DNA of 35,320 bases from Bacteroidia bacterium (GCA_021740825.1 JAIOZA010000029.1:1-35320); one strand, 5' to 3'. Shown: positions 1 to 9,357, numbered from the stretch's first letter. Made by a program: numbers and translations. The notes: generated from the letters alone by a model not told the origin.

Positions 1-3000
1 CCGAAACAGTTGCAGAGGCAATGCCGTTAGCAGCAGTACAATTGGCACTTTGAGAAGATACTGCAATTGCTAGAGCGGTTGGTTGAGTTATTTGCACAGT
101 TTGTGTTGCTAAACAACCATTGACATCTTTAATACCCATGGTGTAAATTCCTGCAACTTGATTAGAGAATGTTGACGACGCTTGATAAGCCCCACCATTT
201 AAATTATAAGAGTACGTTGTTGTACCACCAGAACCTGTTAAATTAATACTTCCAGTTGCCCCACCATTACATAAAACCGGTGTAGCAGTGGCAGAAACTG
301 TTAAAGCTGCTGGCTGTCCAATAATTACTGATGTAGTTGCAATGCAATTTGCTGCATCTTCTACTGATATGTTATATGTACCTGCTGGTAATCCATTAAA
401 TACACCTATTCCATTACTTTGAAATGGAGATGTTAGCGTATATGTAAATGGAGCCCCAGCACCGCCTGTTGGAATAGCAACTGTACAAGAACCATTTGAT
501 AAACCAAAACAAGTAACATTTGAAAAACTGGCGATAGATGTTGTTGGACTTCCTAAACTAGTAACCGTAAATGGAACTGTTAAAGTACACGCATTTGCAT
601 CTCTTATAATCACTGTATGATTTCCAGCAGCTAATCCTGTAACACTAGAGCTTCCTGAAAATGCACCATTGTCAAAAGAAAAACTATATGAAGGAACACC
701 ACCTAAAATAGTTGTAACGGTTGCTGTAGCATTGGCAACACCACAACTTGCAGTAGAGGGAATAACTGTTGCTGATGTAATACCTGCAACAACGCCAACA
801 CTAAATGTAGTTGCAAAAGTACATCCATTTGCATCTTGAACTGTAATGGAATGTGTACCCTGAGATAAATTTGTTATAACTGTTGATGTGGATAGAGCCC
901 CGTTATCTATTGAATAACTATAAGTAGCAACTCCTCCAGAAACACCAGTTACCGTGTATGAGCCAGTTGCGCCTGCACAACTTGCAGGACTTGAATTTCC
1001 GCTTATTGCTGTTGGTGTTGATATAGCAACAATAGATGTTGTTTGAGTTAATAAGCAGCCATTAGCATCTTTTACAGTAACTGAATATGTTCCCGGTGCC
1101 AAACCTGTTGTTGGAGATGTTGCGGAAAAAGCGCCATTATTGATAGCATAAGTATATGCAGGTGTGCCTCCAGATCCAGAAAAGGTAAAGCTACCATTAT
1201 TATTTCCACAAGTGGCATTTGTTGGTGTTATTGCAATGCTTGATGGACCAGGAGTCATCGTTAATGTTGCGGATACTGTAAAGGTGCAACCAAGGTTACT
1301 TGTTAGTGTTATAGTAGGCGACCCCGCACCTAATCCTGTAATAGTTTGCCCAGTAACTGTTCCAGAAGTGCTAGTAATAGTTGAAATTGGAACTGTATTT
1401 GCAGGAATAATAGTAATAATACCATTATTTAATCCACAAGTTGGATTAGTAAATGATAAGGTAGCAGCTGGTTTTGGGTTTATGACAACACTAATAGTAT
1501 TTGAGGATTGGCATCCAAGCGTGCTCGTTCCCGTTACACTATAAGTTCCAGTAGCTGGGTTAGCTGTAGTGACGGCTGAGCCAGTAGTTGTTGTTAATGC
1601 TGATCCTGACCAAGTATAGGTAGATGCTCCACTTGCTGTTAAACTTAATGTGCCTCCTGCGCAAAAAGGAGCGTTTGAATTCACTGTAATTGTTGGAGTG
1701 GGATTAACTGTTATTGATTTAACTGCAGTATTTGTACAACCAGCTGCTGAAGTACCAATTACTGTATAAGATGCCGTTGATGTGGGAGAAAATGCTACTC
1801 CATTTGTTACTCCACCTGTCCAAACATAGGTTGAGGCACCACCTCCATTTAAAGTTGTGGAACCGCCTAGGCATATTATAGAATTTGTTGAGGAGGCAGT
1901 AACTGGTAAAACTGCAGGTTGAGTGATATTTATTGTACTGGTACTTGAACAAAAATTTAGATCAAGAACCGTAACAGTATAAATTCCGGCAGTTAACCCA
2001 GAAACACTATTAGCTCCTGCAACTGCTGTTGTAGTGCTAGTAAAGCCTCCCGGCCCTGACCACACATAAGTATAAGGTCCTGAAACACCAACTGGAGTGG
2101 CAGTTGCAGACCCTGTAGCACCTCCGTTACAAGTAATAGATGTTCCAGCAACTGTTGGAGGGCAACATGCAGAATACGCAACAAATGTTGTTGGTGGATC
2201 TCCAATGCAACCAGCATCAGTCCAACCTCCAGATTCTCCATCCCCACTTGTATTAATAGTAAGTGATAAATCAGATCCTGGACTGCATAGTGTTGATGTT
2301 CTTATAGTGACGCAAAAATTCCAAATAGAGTTACTGACATTATAAGGTGAGTTCGTAGTGTTACCTAATGCATCTCCAAAGTTATTACCAGGATTTGCAT
2401 TTACTGGCCCTTCTCCACCAAGAATGTCTTGAATTGATCTATTAAAATAAAATCCTGCTCCAAAAAAATTACCAGTTGCTGTACTTGTGCATCCACCGGG
2501 GTAATAAGCCCAACTGCCTGTAGTAGGAGCAGCTGCTGTAACGGCTGCTGGAACCAAAGTTGATAAATTCCAACCAGCCCCAAAATTAAATTGAACACCA
2601 TGTAGCCAATTAACGTTAGCTTGTTGAAACTGATCAATATGAAAACAAAAATTAACAAGGGTTCCTGGAGCATATTGTCCATTTATAGGTAATGGGTTTA
2701 CAACTAAAGTTCCATTTCTAAAACAGTCGTTACAATCAATATCATTATCTACATTAACTGTAAAATTTGCATCGGTTGAAGTAGCAGTATTTCCACTTAC
2801 CTGAATATAATAAGTTTGACCTGTGTTCATTTGCTCTAAAACAATTGACCCATCTGTACTACATCCAACCGGCTGTAAATTATTGCAAGCACCCGTCCAT
2901 ACACCAAAATTAGCATTACCATAACCGCTAATATTAATATTTACAATATTACCAGTTGGTACAAATGAGTACCAAACATCTAAAGCAGGACCCGCTTGAT

Positions 3001-3250
3001 CATTCAAAAACACACCTTCACAATCTAAAATAGATTGATAGGAATTTCCATTTCCCTGCAAAGATGGGGTGGCGCCAACATTTGTTCCGGTGAAAGAAAC
3101 AACTGCACCATTTTGTAAACCTGCAACACATGCGCCAGGTGTAGGAAGTGACCCCATATTTGTGGCCGTTGTACACTCATTATTTGCTGGTTGTGCAAAT
3201 GCTTTTGTGGAAAATAATAATATAATAAACAGTAGATAAATGTTTTTCAT
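1..3250 (-). CDS. Giant secreted adhesin with SprB repeats, 5' part only
   Basis: An open frame starts at the ATG at 3250 and runs without a stop through the left edge, giving 1083 complete codons; the C-terminus lies outside the window. It opens with a signal peptide (MKNIYLLFIILLFSTKAFAQ). Residues about 25-165 form a Cys-containing beta domain with a DVWYSF motif, like the pre-peptidase C-terminal-type domains of Bacteroidota exoproteins. A roughly 190-residue unassigned domain follows. From about residue 365 there are eight SprB-type units, each beginning with a Cys-Asn/Gly-rich turn such as ITCNGGATGS and ending GTYSVTVKDANGC-like; the last is cut by the edge. Ig/PKD-like segments (about 450-620) with spacers such as VNPTPTITV sit between the first two units. 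Known members of this architecture are exported by the type IX system and act in surface adhesion or gliding. A C-terminal sorting domain is expected but not visible. The 133-aa gene upstream is 12 bp away and probably co-transcribed. Confidence 0.88.
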   Translation of the reverse strand, partial: MKNIYLLFIILLFSTKAFAQPANNECTTATNMGSLPTPGACVAGLQNGAVVSFTGTNVGATPSLQGNGNSYQSILDCEGVFLNDQAGPALDVWYSFVPTGNIVNINISGYGNANFGVWTGACNNLQPVGCSTDGSIVLEQMNTGQTYYIQVSGNTATSTDANFTVNVDNDIDCNDCFRNGTLVVNPLPINGQYAPGTLVNFCFHIDQFQQANVNWLHGVQFNFGAGWNLSTLVPAAVTAAAPTTGSWAYYPGGCTSTATGNFFGAGFYFNRSIQDILGGEGPVNANPGNNFGDALGNTTNSPYNVSNSIWNFCVTIRTSTLCSPGSDLSLTINTSGDGESGGWTDAGCIGDPPTTFVAYSACCPPTVAGTSITCNGGATGSATATPVGVSGPYTYVWSGPGGFTSTTTAVAGANSVSGLTAGIYTVTVLDLNFCSSTSTINITQPAVLPVTASSTNSIICLGGSTTLNGGGASTYVWTGGVTNGVAFSPTSTASYTVIGTSAAGCTNTAVKSITVNPTPTITVNSNAPFCAGGTLSLTASGASTYTWSGSALTTTTGSAVTTANPATGTYSVTGTSTLGCQSSNTISVVINPKPAATLSFTNPTCGLNNGIITIIPANTVPISTITSTSGTVTGQTITGLGAGSPTITLTSNLGCTFTVSATLTMTPGPSSIAITPTNATCGNNNGSFTFSGSGGTPAYTYAINNGAFSATSPTTGLAPGTYSVTVKDANGCLLTQTTSIVAISTPTAISGNSSPASCAGATGSYTVTGVSGGVATYSYSIDNGALSTSTVITNLSQGTHSITVQDANGCTFATTFSVGVVAGITSATVIPSTASCGVANATATVTTILGGVPSYSFSFDNGAFSGSSSVTGLAAGNHTVIIRDANACTLTVPFTVTSLGSPTTSIASFSNVTCFGLSNGSCTVAIPTGGAGAPFTYTLTSPFQSNGIGVFNGLPAGTYNISVEDAANCIATTSVIIGQPAALTVSATATPVLCNGGATGSINLTGSGGTTTYSYNLNGGAYQASSTFSNQVAGIYTMGIKDVNGCLATQTVQITQPTALAIAVSSQSANCTAANGIASATVS

Positions 3251-3262
3251 AGTTTTAAATAT

Positions 3263-3664
3263 TTATTTGGAAGAATTATTCACTTTAATTTTAGTGACTT
3301 TTGCTTTATACATTGTAACTAGTATACCAGAATTATCTATTTTAAATAAAGGGTAAATATAATCAGGAGGTAAAATATCAGAGTAATTTGATATATTCAA
3401 TGATGTTTCTGATTGAGCTAATTTTTCAGCAGGAATTAACTCTAATGTAAAATTATCTCTAAATTCAAGAAAAACACTTTTTGTTTTTGCCCTGTATTTT
3501 TCAAAATCAGCATTTTCAATTGAGTTTTTTATTGATTGTAGTTTCGAAGTATCAGTAAGTCCAGAAATAATATAACTATTTGGTATAGTTTGTGATTGAG
3601 AAAATAACCTTATCGAGCTTATTAAAGCAATAAATAAGATAAAAAATAAGTTTTTCATAGGCAT
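3263..3664 (-). CDS. Small secreted protein of unknown function
   Basis: This encodes 133 residues beginning MPMKNLFFILFIALISS; the second Met (3658) is an equally good start and gives a cleaner signal peptide ending near LFSQ. The mature part is about 110 residues, mixed alpha/beta, with no Cys and no motif I recognise. It contains SKLQSIKNSIENADFEKYRA, probably a helix, followed by strands (FLEFRDNFTLELIPAEKL). It lies 12 bp upstream of the giant adhesin on the same strand, so it is probably the first gene of that transcript. A periplasmic or surface accessory role is a positional guess only; I assign no function. Confidence 0.65.
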   Translation of the reverse strand: MPMKNLFFILFIALISSIRLFSQSQTIPNSYIISGLTDTSKLQSIKNSIENADFEKYRAKTKSVFLEFRDNFTLELIPAEKLAQSETSLNISNYSDILPPDYIYPLFKIDNSGILVTMYKAKVTKIKVNNSSK

Positions 3665-3905
3665 AGTGTTACGTTATTTTTAAGCTTTATAAACATTTTT
3701 TAATATCTTTTAAAGATGAAAGCCAATAATTTGAAATTCCTTCTAAAAGTTCAATTTTATACAAATATATTACAATTTTTTCACAACTTTATTGTCATTA
3801 TTGCTTTTTTAATAATTCAAACAGCTACTTCACTAATTCAAACTTCAAAAATAAAATCTGGCCTTGTTTTTTATTAATTTAACTTTAATCCTGCTTTGTT
3901 TTCAC

Positions 3906-3913
3906 TAAATTTG
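3906..3913 (+). promoter_or_regulatory. Candidate -7 promoter element
   Basis: TAAATTTG matches the Bacteroidota -7 consensus TAnnTTTG and lies 16 bp before the TTG start of the coiled-coil protein gene. No TTTG at the usual -33 spacing is seen; the nearest TTTG, at 3895-3898, is too close. If used, it would leave a leader of only about ten bases. The rest of 3665-3905 is AT-rich with no other recognisable element. Confidence 0.3.
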
Positions 3914-3929
3914 TGTAAATACATTTTAA

Positions 3930-6900
3930 TTGGGTTCAGAAAAAAATATCTTACTATTAAAATTAGATGAGTTTATACGCAAGTATTACAAAAACCAACT
4001 CATTAAAGGTTTATTATATACAAGTGGCTTATTAGTTGCCGGTTTTTTATTTTTAGTTGTTGCCGAATACTTTGCGGAATTTAACACCACAATTCGTACT
4101 GTTTTATTTTATTTATTTATAGGAATTAGTGGCTTTGTACTTACTAGATTTATTATTATTCCTGCTTTAAAATTAAATAAACTAGGAGAAATTATTTCAT
4201 ACGAAACCGCTGCGAGTATTGTAGGAACACATTTCAATACTATTAATGATAAATTATTAAACACACTTCAATTACAAAGTCATTCAGGCTCTATTTTATC
4301 TAATGATTTATTAACAGCAAGTATCAATCAAAAAATGGAAGAGCTAAAGCCAATTCCATTTACTTCAGCAATTAATCTTAGCGAGAATAAAAAATATTTA
4401 AAATTTGCCCTTCCACCTTTTGTATTAATGTTATTGGTGTTAGTTGTTAAACCCAATATCATTAAAGATGGAACAGAACGAATTGTTTTTCATCAAACTT
4501 ATTTTGAGAAAGCGGCACCTTTTCAATTTACAATTCATAATAATTCGTTAGAAGCTATTCAGCAACAGGATTATGTTTTAGAACTAAAACTAAATGGAAA
4601 TGAAATTCCAAATGAAGTGTTTATTCAAGTAGAAGGAATAGAACACAAAATGGAAAAAGTAGATAATGTGAATTATTCTTATACATTTAAAAACGTTCAA
4701 ACAAACCAAGATTTTATTTTTACTGCCGCCGGTTTTAATTCTAAATCCTACGAATTAAAAGTGCTTCCAAAACCAATGTTGATGAAGTTTGATATTCAAT
4801 TAACTTACCCGACTTATTTGAATAAAAAAAATGAAACTGTTGAAAACATGGGCGACATGCAAATACCGCAGGGCACTAAATTGCAATGGGTATTTCACAC
4901 AAAAAATACTGACCAAATTTATTTAAATTTCACCGATACGTTAGTCGATATTTCCAAATCGAATGATGATGAATTTTCGTTTTCGAAAAGGATGATGCAA
5001 AGTACATCATATAGTATCAAAACCATGAATCATTTTTTAAAACAAAATCCAGATTCTGTGAATTATGCTATTAATGTAATTGCTGATCAAGTTCCGGTAA
5101 TTGATGTTAGTGAAAAAACAGATTCATTAAATTCAAAAAATATTTATTTTTCAGGAACCATTAAAGATGATTATGGCTTTTCTCGCCTAAGTTTTAAATA
5201 CACGCATTACACGCAAGATTCTAGCGGAAAAGCTCAAGTTAAATCGGGAGAACAAATAATGGGTGTTAACAAACAACAAATTACTCAGCCTTATTATTAT
5301 TTTTTAGATGCTTCGCGGTTTAATGTTTCACCCGGAGATAAAATTGAATATTATTTTGAAGTGTGGGATAATGATGGCGTAACAGGTTCTAAATCTGCAA
5401 AAACACAAACTATGTTATTTAAAGCACCAACTATTGACGAATTAAATGAGGCTACAACAAAGAACAACTCGGAGATTAAAAAAGATTTAGATGACGGAAT
5501 AAAAAAAGCAAAAGATTTACAAAAAGACATCAACGAACTCAGTAAAAAACTGACCGAGAAAAAACAAATGGGTTATGATGAAAAGAAAAAACTCGAGGAT
5601 ATTTTAAAGAAACAAAATGAGCTTAAGAATAAAATAGAAGAAACTAAACAAGAAAATCAACTTAATAATCAACAGCAGCAAGAGTTTACACCTCCCGATG
5701 AATCTTTATTAGAAAAACAAAAACAATTAGAACAATTGTTTGAAAACATTATGACTCCTGAAATGAAAAAATTATTTGATGAGTTAAATAAGCTATTAGA
5801 TAAATTGGATAAAAACCAAGTACAACAAAAACTTGAAGAATTAAAATTGTCCAATAAAGACATGGAGAAAGAGTTGGACAGAACTTTAGAAGCATTTAAA
5901 CAAATGGAAGTAGAACAAAAAATGCAACAAGCCATTGATAAATTAGATGAATTAAAAAACAAAGAAGATGCTTTAAAGAAAGAGACAGATGAGAAATCAG
6001 ATGTGAGAAATGAGAAGTCAGAAAAAGGCAATGAGAAACCTGAAACTTCAAACAAGGAACAAAAAACTGACAACAAGAAACCAGAAACCTCTTCTAAAGA
6101 ATTAGAGAAAAAACAATATGAGTTAAATAAACAGTTTGAAGATTTAAAAAAGGATTTAAAAGAGATGCAAGAAAAAAATGCGGCTCTTGAACAACCAAAC
6201 GAACTACCCAAAACGGAAGAAAAACAAAATGAAATAAGTAAAGAGATGGAAAAAAGTTCTGAGCAATTAAATCAGAACAATAAAAAAAATGCATCTAAAT
6301 CTCAAAAACAAGCTTCTGATAAAATGCAGGAGATGAAAGAACAAATGCAACAAGCCATGGATAAGATGGAGAAAGAAGAGCAGGAAGAAGATATGCAAAC
6401 ACTTCGTCAGATTTTAGAAAATTTATTGAATTTATCTTTTGCTCAGGAAGATTTAATGGGGCAGCATTCTAAACTGCGTTCAGATAATCCTCAATATTTA
6501 AAAATACCACAACTACAAAAAAAATTACAAGACGATTCTAAAATTATTGAAGACAGTTTATTAGCTTTAAGTAAAAGAGTTCCTGCTATAAGTGCCACTG
6601 TAAACAGAGAAATTTCGGCAATTAATATGAATATGGGTAAAGCTGTTTCTGAATTAGCGGAGCGCATGCAATCAAATGCACAAATGCGTATGCAATATTC
6701 CATGACCTCAATTAATAATTTAGCCTTAATCTTAAACGAATCGTTGGAGCAAATGCAAAAGGAAGCGAAAGCATCTAAAGAAAGTAAGCCAGGTAGTGGA
6801 AGTTGTAAAAAACCAGGCAAGGGTCAAAAACCAAGTTCAAAACCTGGTGATGGAAAACCAAGTATGCAAAGCATGAAGCAAATGCAGCAGCAATTAAATA

Positions 6901-7487
6901 AGCAATTAGAAGAATTAAAAAAACAATTGCAACAAGGGCAAAAACAAGGCGGACAAAAACCAGGAAGTAAGCCGGGAGAAAAACCGGGTGGACAGAAACC
7001 GGGAGGTAAAAGCGGACAAGGACAACAAGGTCAGCAAGGAATGATGCCAGGACAGCAAGGACAAGGAATGAGCGAGCAACTGGCAAAAATGGCAGCGCAA
7101 CAAGAAGCCTTAAGGCGACAAATGCAGCAAATGATGGATAAAATTAAAAAGGAAGGAGGCTCTAATCCTGGTGGAAATATTGCAGATTTAATGGAACAAA
7201 CAGAAAAAGACATCGTTAACCGTCAAATTACGCAAGAAACGATGAAACGCCAGCAAGATATTATTACTAAACTTTTAGAAAGCGAAAAAGCGGAGCGTGA
7301 ACGCGAGCAAGACGAGCAAAGAAAAAGTAATGAGGCAAAAAATCAGATTTTAAGTAACCCTGTACAATTTTTAGAGTATAAAAGACTTAGAGAAAAAGAA
7401 TTAGAGTTGTTAAATACAGTTTCACCGAGTTTAACACCTTACTATAAGCAAAAAGTAAATGAATATTTTAATAGCGTAAATAAATGA
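3930..7487 (+). CDS. DUF4175-type membrane/coiled-coil protein
   Basis: This 1185-residue protein starts at TTG: an in-frame stop (3927-3929) lies immediately upstream and the first in-frame ATG is only around codon 136. Two hydrophobic segments occur near residues 22-46 (LLYTSGLLVAGFLFLVV) and 55-80, and a third near 157-175, then a beta-rich extracytoplasmic region to about 500. From about 500 to the end the protein is almost wholly charged, Gln-rich coiled coil. A Lys/Glu/Ser/Pro stretch (about 685-725) and a Gly/Pro/Lys/Gln low-complexity stretch (about 950-1055, GGQKPGSKPGEKPGG) interrupt it. This layout matches the large Bacteroidota proteins annotated DUF4175, whose function is not established. 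Its TGA overlaps the ATG of the ATPase gene (ATGA), so translation is coupled. A scaffold or tether in the inner membrane is the simplest inference. Confidence 0.75.
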   Translation: MGSEKNILLLKLDEFIRKYYKNQLIKGLLYTSGLLVAGFLFLVVAEYFAEFNTTIRTVLFYLFIGISGFVLTRFIIIPALKLNKLGEIISYETAASIVGTHFNTINDKLLNTLQLQSHSGSILSNDLLTASINQKMEELKPIPFTSAINLSENKKYLKFALPPFVLMLLVLVVKPNIIKDGTERIVFHQTYFEKAAPFQFTIHNNSLEAIQQQDYVLELKLNGNEIPNEVFIQVEGIEHKMEKVDNVNYSYTFKNVQTNQDFIFTAAGFNSKSYELKVLPKPMLMKFDIQLTYPTYLNKKNETVENMGDMQIPQGTKLQWVFHTKNTDQIYLNFTDTLVDISKSNDDEFSFSKRMMQSTSYSIKTMNHFLKQNPDSVNYAINVIADQVPVIDVSEKTDSLNSKNIYFSGTIKDDYGFSRLSFKYTHYTQDSSGKAQVKSGEQIMGVNKQQITQPYYYFLDASRFNVSPGDKIEYYFEVWDNDGVTGSKSAKTQTMLFKAPTIDELNEATTKNNSEIKKDLDDGIKKAKDLQKDINELSKKLTEKKQMGYDEKKKLEDILKKQNELKNKIEETKQENQLNNQQQQEFTPPDESLLEKQKQLEQLFENIMTPEMKKLFDELNKLLDKLDKNQVQQKLEELKLSNKDMEKELDRTLEAFKQMEVEQKMQQAIDKLDELKNKEDALKKETDEKSDVRNEKSEKGNEKPETSNKEQKTDNKKPETSSKELEKKQYELNKQFEDLKKDLKEMQEKNAALEQPNELPKTEEKQNEISKEMEKSSEQLNQNNKKNASKSQKQASDKMQEMKEQMQQAMDKMEKEEQEEDMQTLRQILENLLNLSFAQEDLMGQHSKLRSDNPQYLKIPQLQKKLQDDSKIIEDSLLALSKRVPAISATVNREISAINMNMGKAVSELAERMQSNAQMRMQYSMTSINNLALILNESLEQMQKEAKASKESKPGSGSCKKPGKGQKPSSKPGDGKPSMQSMKQMQQQLNKQLEELKKQLQQGQKQGGQKPGSKPGEKPGGQKPGGKSGQGQQGQQGMMPGQQGQGMSEQLAKMAAQQEALRRQMQQMMDKIKKEGGSNPGGNIADLMEQTEKDIVNRQITQETMKRQQDIITKLLESEKAEREREQDEQRKSNEAKNQILSNPVQFLEYKRLREKELELLNTVSPSLTPYYKQKVNEYFNSVNK

Positions 7488-7894
7488 TACCAGCCAAAGG
7501 AGAAACTTTAAATATTACATCTTCATCGGATAATATTAGATTAGTTGAGCGTTTAGTAGAAGACGTTTGCGATGTGTTTAACTTAAATGAAGATAATTAC
7601 GGTAATATATTAATTGCAGTGACGGAGGCAGTAAATAATGCTATTTATCATGGCAATGAAGGTAATCCCGAAAAGTATATTAAAATTGGATTTGAATCAG
7701 GAACCAACAACATCAAGTTTTCTATAGCAGATGAAGGAAATGGATTTGATTACAATAATTTGCCCGATCCTACAGATCCTTTGTACATTGACAAACCGAA
7801 TGGTCGTGGTGTTTTTTTAATGAAAAACCTAGCAGATCAAGTCGAATTTAACAATAATGGACAACAAGTTTTGTTGACGTTTAATTTGAATTAA
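7484..7894 (+). CDS. Anti-sigma-factor-like serine kinase/ATP-binding protein
   Basis: This 136-residue stand-alone GHKL (HATPase) domain is the size of SpoIIAB/RsbW proteins. The N box is TEAVNNAIYHGN (E48, N51), the G1 box is DEGNGFD (D83, G85, G87) and the G2 box is NGRGVFLMKN (G107-G109). Together these form a complete Bergerat ATP-binding fold. There is no transmembrane or histidine-phosphotransfer part, so it is not a sensor kinase. Known relatives bind a sigma factor and phosphorylate an anti-anti-sigma (STAS) partner; no such partner is in the window. It overlaps the preceding gene by 4 nt and ybeY by 1 nt, so all three are translated from one message. Its exact target is unknown. Confidence 0.85.
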   Translation: MIPAKGETLNITSSSDNIRLVERLVEDVCDVFNLNEDNYGNILIAVTEAVNNAIYHGNEGNPEKYIKIGFESGTNNIKFSIADEGNGFDYNNLPDPTDPLYIDKPNGRGVFLMKNLADQVEFNNNGQQVLLTFNLN

Positions 7895-8310
7895 TGATTT
7901 CATTTCAAAATCAAAGTATTTCTTTTAAGCTTAAAGAAAAAACAAAGCTTAAACAATGGATAAAATCTATTGTAGAAAAAGAAAAATACAAGGTAGGTAA
8001 CGTCAATTATATTTTTTGTACCGATGAGGAACTACTGGAAATGAATATTAAACATTTGAATCATAATACGCTTACTGATATTATCACTTTTGATTACACC
8101 GAAGGAAAAACGATTAATAGCGATATTTTCATAAGCATCGAACGCGTTTTAGATAACGCTGAAAAATTCAAGGTTACTTTTGATGAAGAATTTCATCGCG
8201 TTATGATTCATGGGATTTTACATTTATGTGGCTACAAAGATAAAACTAAGTCTGACGCTGCCCTGATGAGAAAAAAAGAAAATTGGGCGTTGAAACTTTG
8301 TTCTAGTTAA
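7894..8310 (+). CDS. ybeY: Endoribonuclease YbeY, rRNA maturation factor
   Basis: This 138-residue protein is a single-domain UPF0054 metalloprotein that takes part in 16S rRNA 3'-end maturation and ribosome quality control. The family signature appears as MIHGILHLCGYKDK, with metal ligands H106 and H110. The third position of the usual HxxxHxxxxxH triad is D116 instead of His, at exact spacing. The upstream substrate-side motif is present as TLTDIITFDY (residues 59-68). The ATG overlaps the stop of the ATPase gene by one base. The change of the third ligand to Asp is the only odd feature; I believe it is common in Bacteroidota YbeY, but that is from memory. Confidence 0.93.
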   Translation: MISFQNQSISFKLKEKTKLKQWIKSIVEKEKYKVGNVNYIFCTDEELLEMNIKHLNHNTLTDIITFDYTEGKTINSDIFISIERVLDNAEKFKVTFDEEFHRVMIHGILHLCGYKDKTKSDAALMRKKENWALKLCSS

Positions 8311-8339
8311 TTTGTGAGTTCAGGGCGTATAAGCAGAAC

Positions 8340-8364
8340 AGTGCAAAATTATTTTATGTGCACT
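8340..8364. terminator. Possible weak bidirectional terminator hairpin
   Basis: AGTGCA (8340-8345) and TGCACT (8359-8364) form a 6-bp inverted repeat with a 13-base AT-rich loop. It sits between the convergent ybeY and glucosaminidase genes, where a terminator is expected. There is no strong T tract, so support is modest. Confidence 0.3.
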
Positions 8365-8408
8365 AATTAATTTATAGTTTTTAGCTTAAAATAATTCAAT
8401 ATAGTTCA

Positions 8409-9317
8409 CTACACTGTTTTTTTCTTTTGTCTTAAATAAAGTACATCACCTACTTTTAATTTTGAGTCGGATTTCAATTTGTTTTTTTTACAAACTGAAC
8501 TTAATCGAATTCCGTGTAATTGCGAAATAGATTTTAGCGTTTCATTTTTTTGAACGACATGAATTGGCTCTAACGCTTTGCGCCTTTTTTTTTCAATATA
8601 AATTTTTTGACCATAACTTAATTTATCCGATTTTGACAAATCGTTGTATTCTATAATTTCTTCTAACTCTAAATTAAACTCTTTAGAAATTTTATAAAAC
8701 GAATCGTTTTCTTTAGCAATCACAAATCGAATATGGTTAAAACGATACACCTCTCTGATGGCCATCTTCGATTTTATTTCATCATAAGCTGGAAAATTTT
8801 GCTTAGGTGTATTTTCGTTAATATTTAGTTCATGTAATTTATATTTTTCAATTAATTCAATTAAGCGATCAGGATATTTAGGATCTGTTGCATAGCCAGC
8901 AGCTTTCAATCCAATACACCATCCTTTATAATCATTAATTGGTAATTCAAATAATTGTGAATAGCGTGAGCGTGAAAATAAAAATAGGCTATGGTCGCTA
9001 TATGAATCTAGTGCAGTTTCATATTTCCTAAAACATTCGTCTGCTGAATCATCATCCATTGTGTAAGTTTCGCCAGCCCATTCCTTATGACATTTTATGC
9101 CAAAATGATTATTGGCGTTTTTGCACAAAGCACTATTCCCGTTCCCGCTTTCTAGCATGCCCTGAGCTAAAGTTATGCAAGCTGGCACTTTGTGCAAATA
9201 CATTTCTTTAACAGCATCTTCCTTAAAAGTATTAATATATTCTTCTGGCGTCATTTTTTTTTGCGCCAAAACTGTTAATGTTATAGAATATAAAATATAT
9301 GTAATTACAATTTTCAT
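8409..9317 (-). CDS. Secreted glucosaminidase with two LysM domains
   Basis: This 302-residue protein has a signal peptide (MKIVITYILYSITLTVLAQ). Residues 22-165 are a GH73/FlgJ-type mannosyl-glycoprotein endo-beta-N-acetylglucosaminidase domain. The catalytic Glu is in QGMLESGNGNS (E56), followed by the typical NNHFGIKC, the Tyr-rich FRKYETALDSYSDHS and GLKAAGYATDPKYP. Two C-terminal LysM peptidoglycan-binding modules follow: about 197-241 (FVIAKENDSFYKISKEFNL) and 252-296 (HVVQKNETLKSISQLHGI). Enzymes of this kind cut the glycan strand of peptidoglycan during cell separation or turnover. The AlkD-like gene lies 40 bp upstream on the same strand, so the two could share a transcript. Confidence 0.92.
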   Translation of the reverse strand: MKIVITYILYSITLTVLAQKKMTPEEYINTFKEDAVKEMYLHKVPACITLAQGMLESGNGNSALCKNANNHFGIKCHKEWAGETYTMDDDSADECFRKYETALDSYSDHSLFLFSRSRYSQLFELPINDYKGWCIGLKAAGYATDPKYPDRLIELIEKYKLHELNINENTPKQNFPAYDEIKSKMAIREVYRFNHIRFVIAKENDSFYKISKEFNLELEEIIEYNDLSKSDKLSYGQKIYIEKKRRKALEPIHVVQKNETLKSISQLHGIRLSSVCKKNKLKSDSKLKVGDVLYLRQKKKTV

Positions 9318-9357
9318 TTTGTGATTATAGTGTTTTCCTTTTAAATAATGCTAACGA

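Noticed and set aside
1164..1544. 126-codon plus-strand frame
   Set aside because: Lies antisense inside the adhesin gene; the hydrophobic, Val/Pro-rich product is what the complement of Thr/Gly/Asn-rich repeats yields.
2000..2700. Apparent DNA repeats suggesting a CRISPR or tandem array
   Set aside because: The recurring Thr/Gly/Asn-rich pattern follows protein-level SprB and Ig-like units of 80-90 codons, with no constant short repeat and spacer pattern.
5669..6211. 180-codon minus-strand frame rich in Ser, Phe and Cys
   Set aside because: Antisense shadow of the Lys/Glu/Gln-rich coiled coil; composition is explained by complementing AAA/GAA/CAA codons.
6780..7085. Low-complexity Gly/Pro/Lys/Gln stretch as a possible frameshift or inserted element
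   Set aside because: The frame stays open through it and the coiled coil resumes in frame; such linkers are usual in these large proteins.
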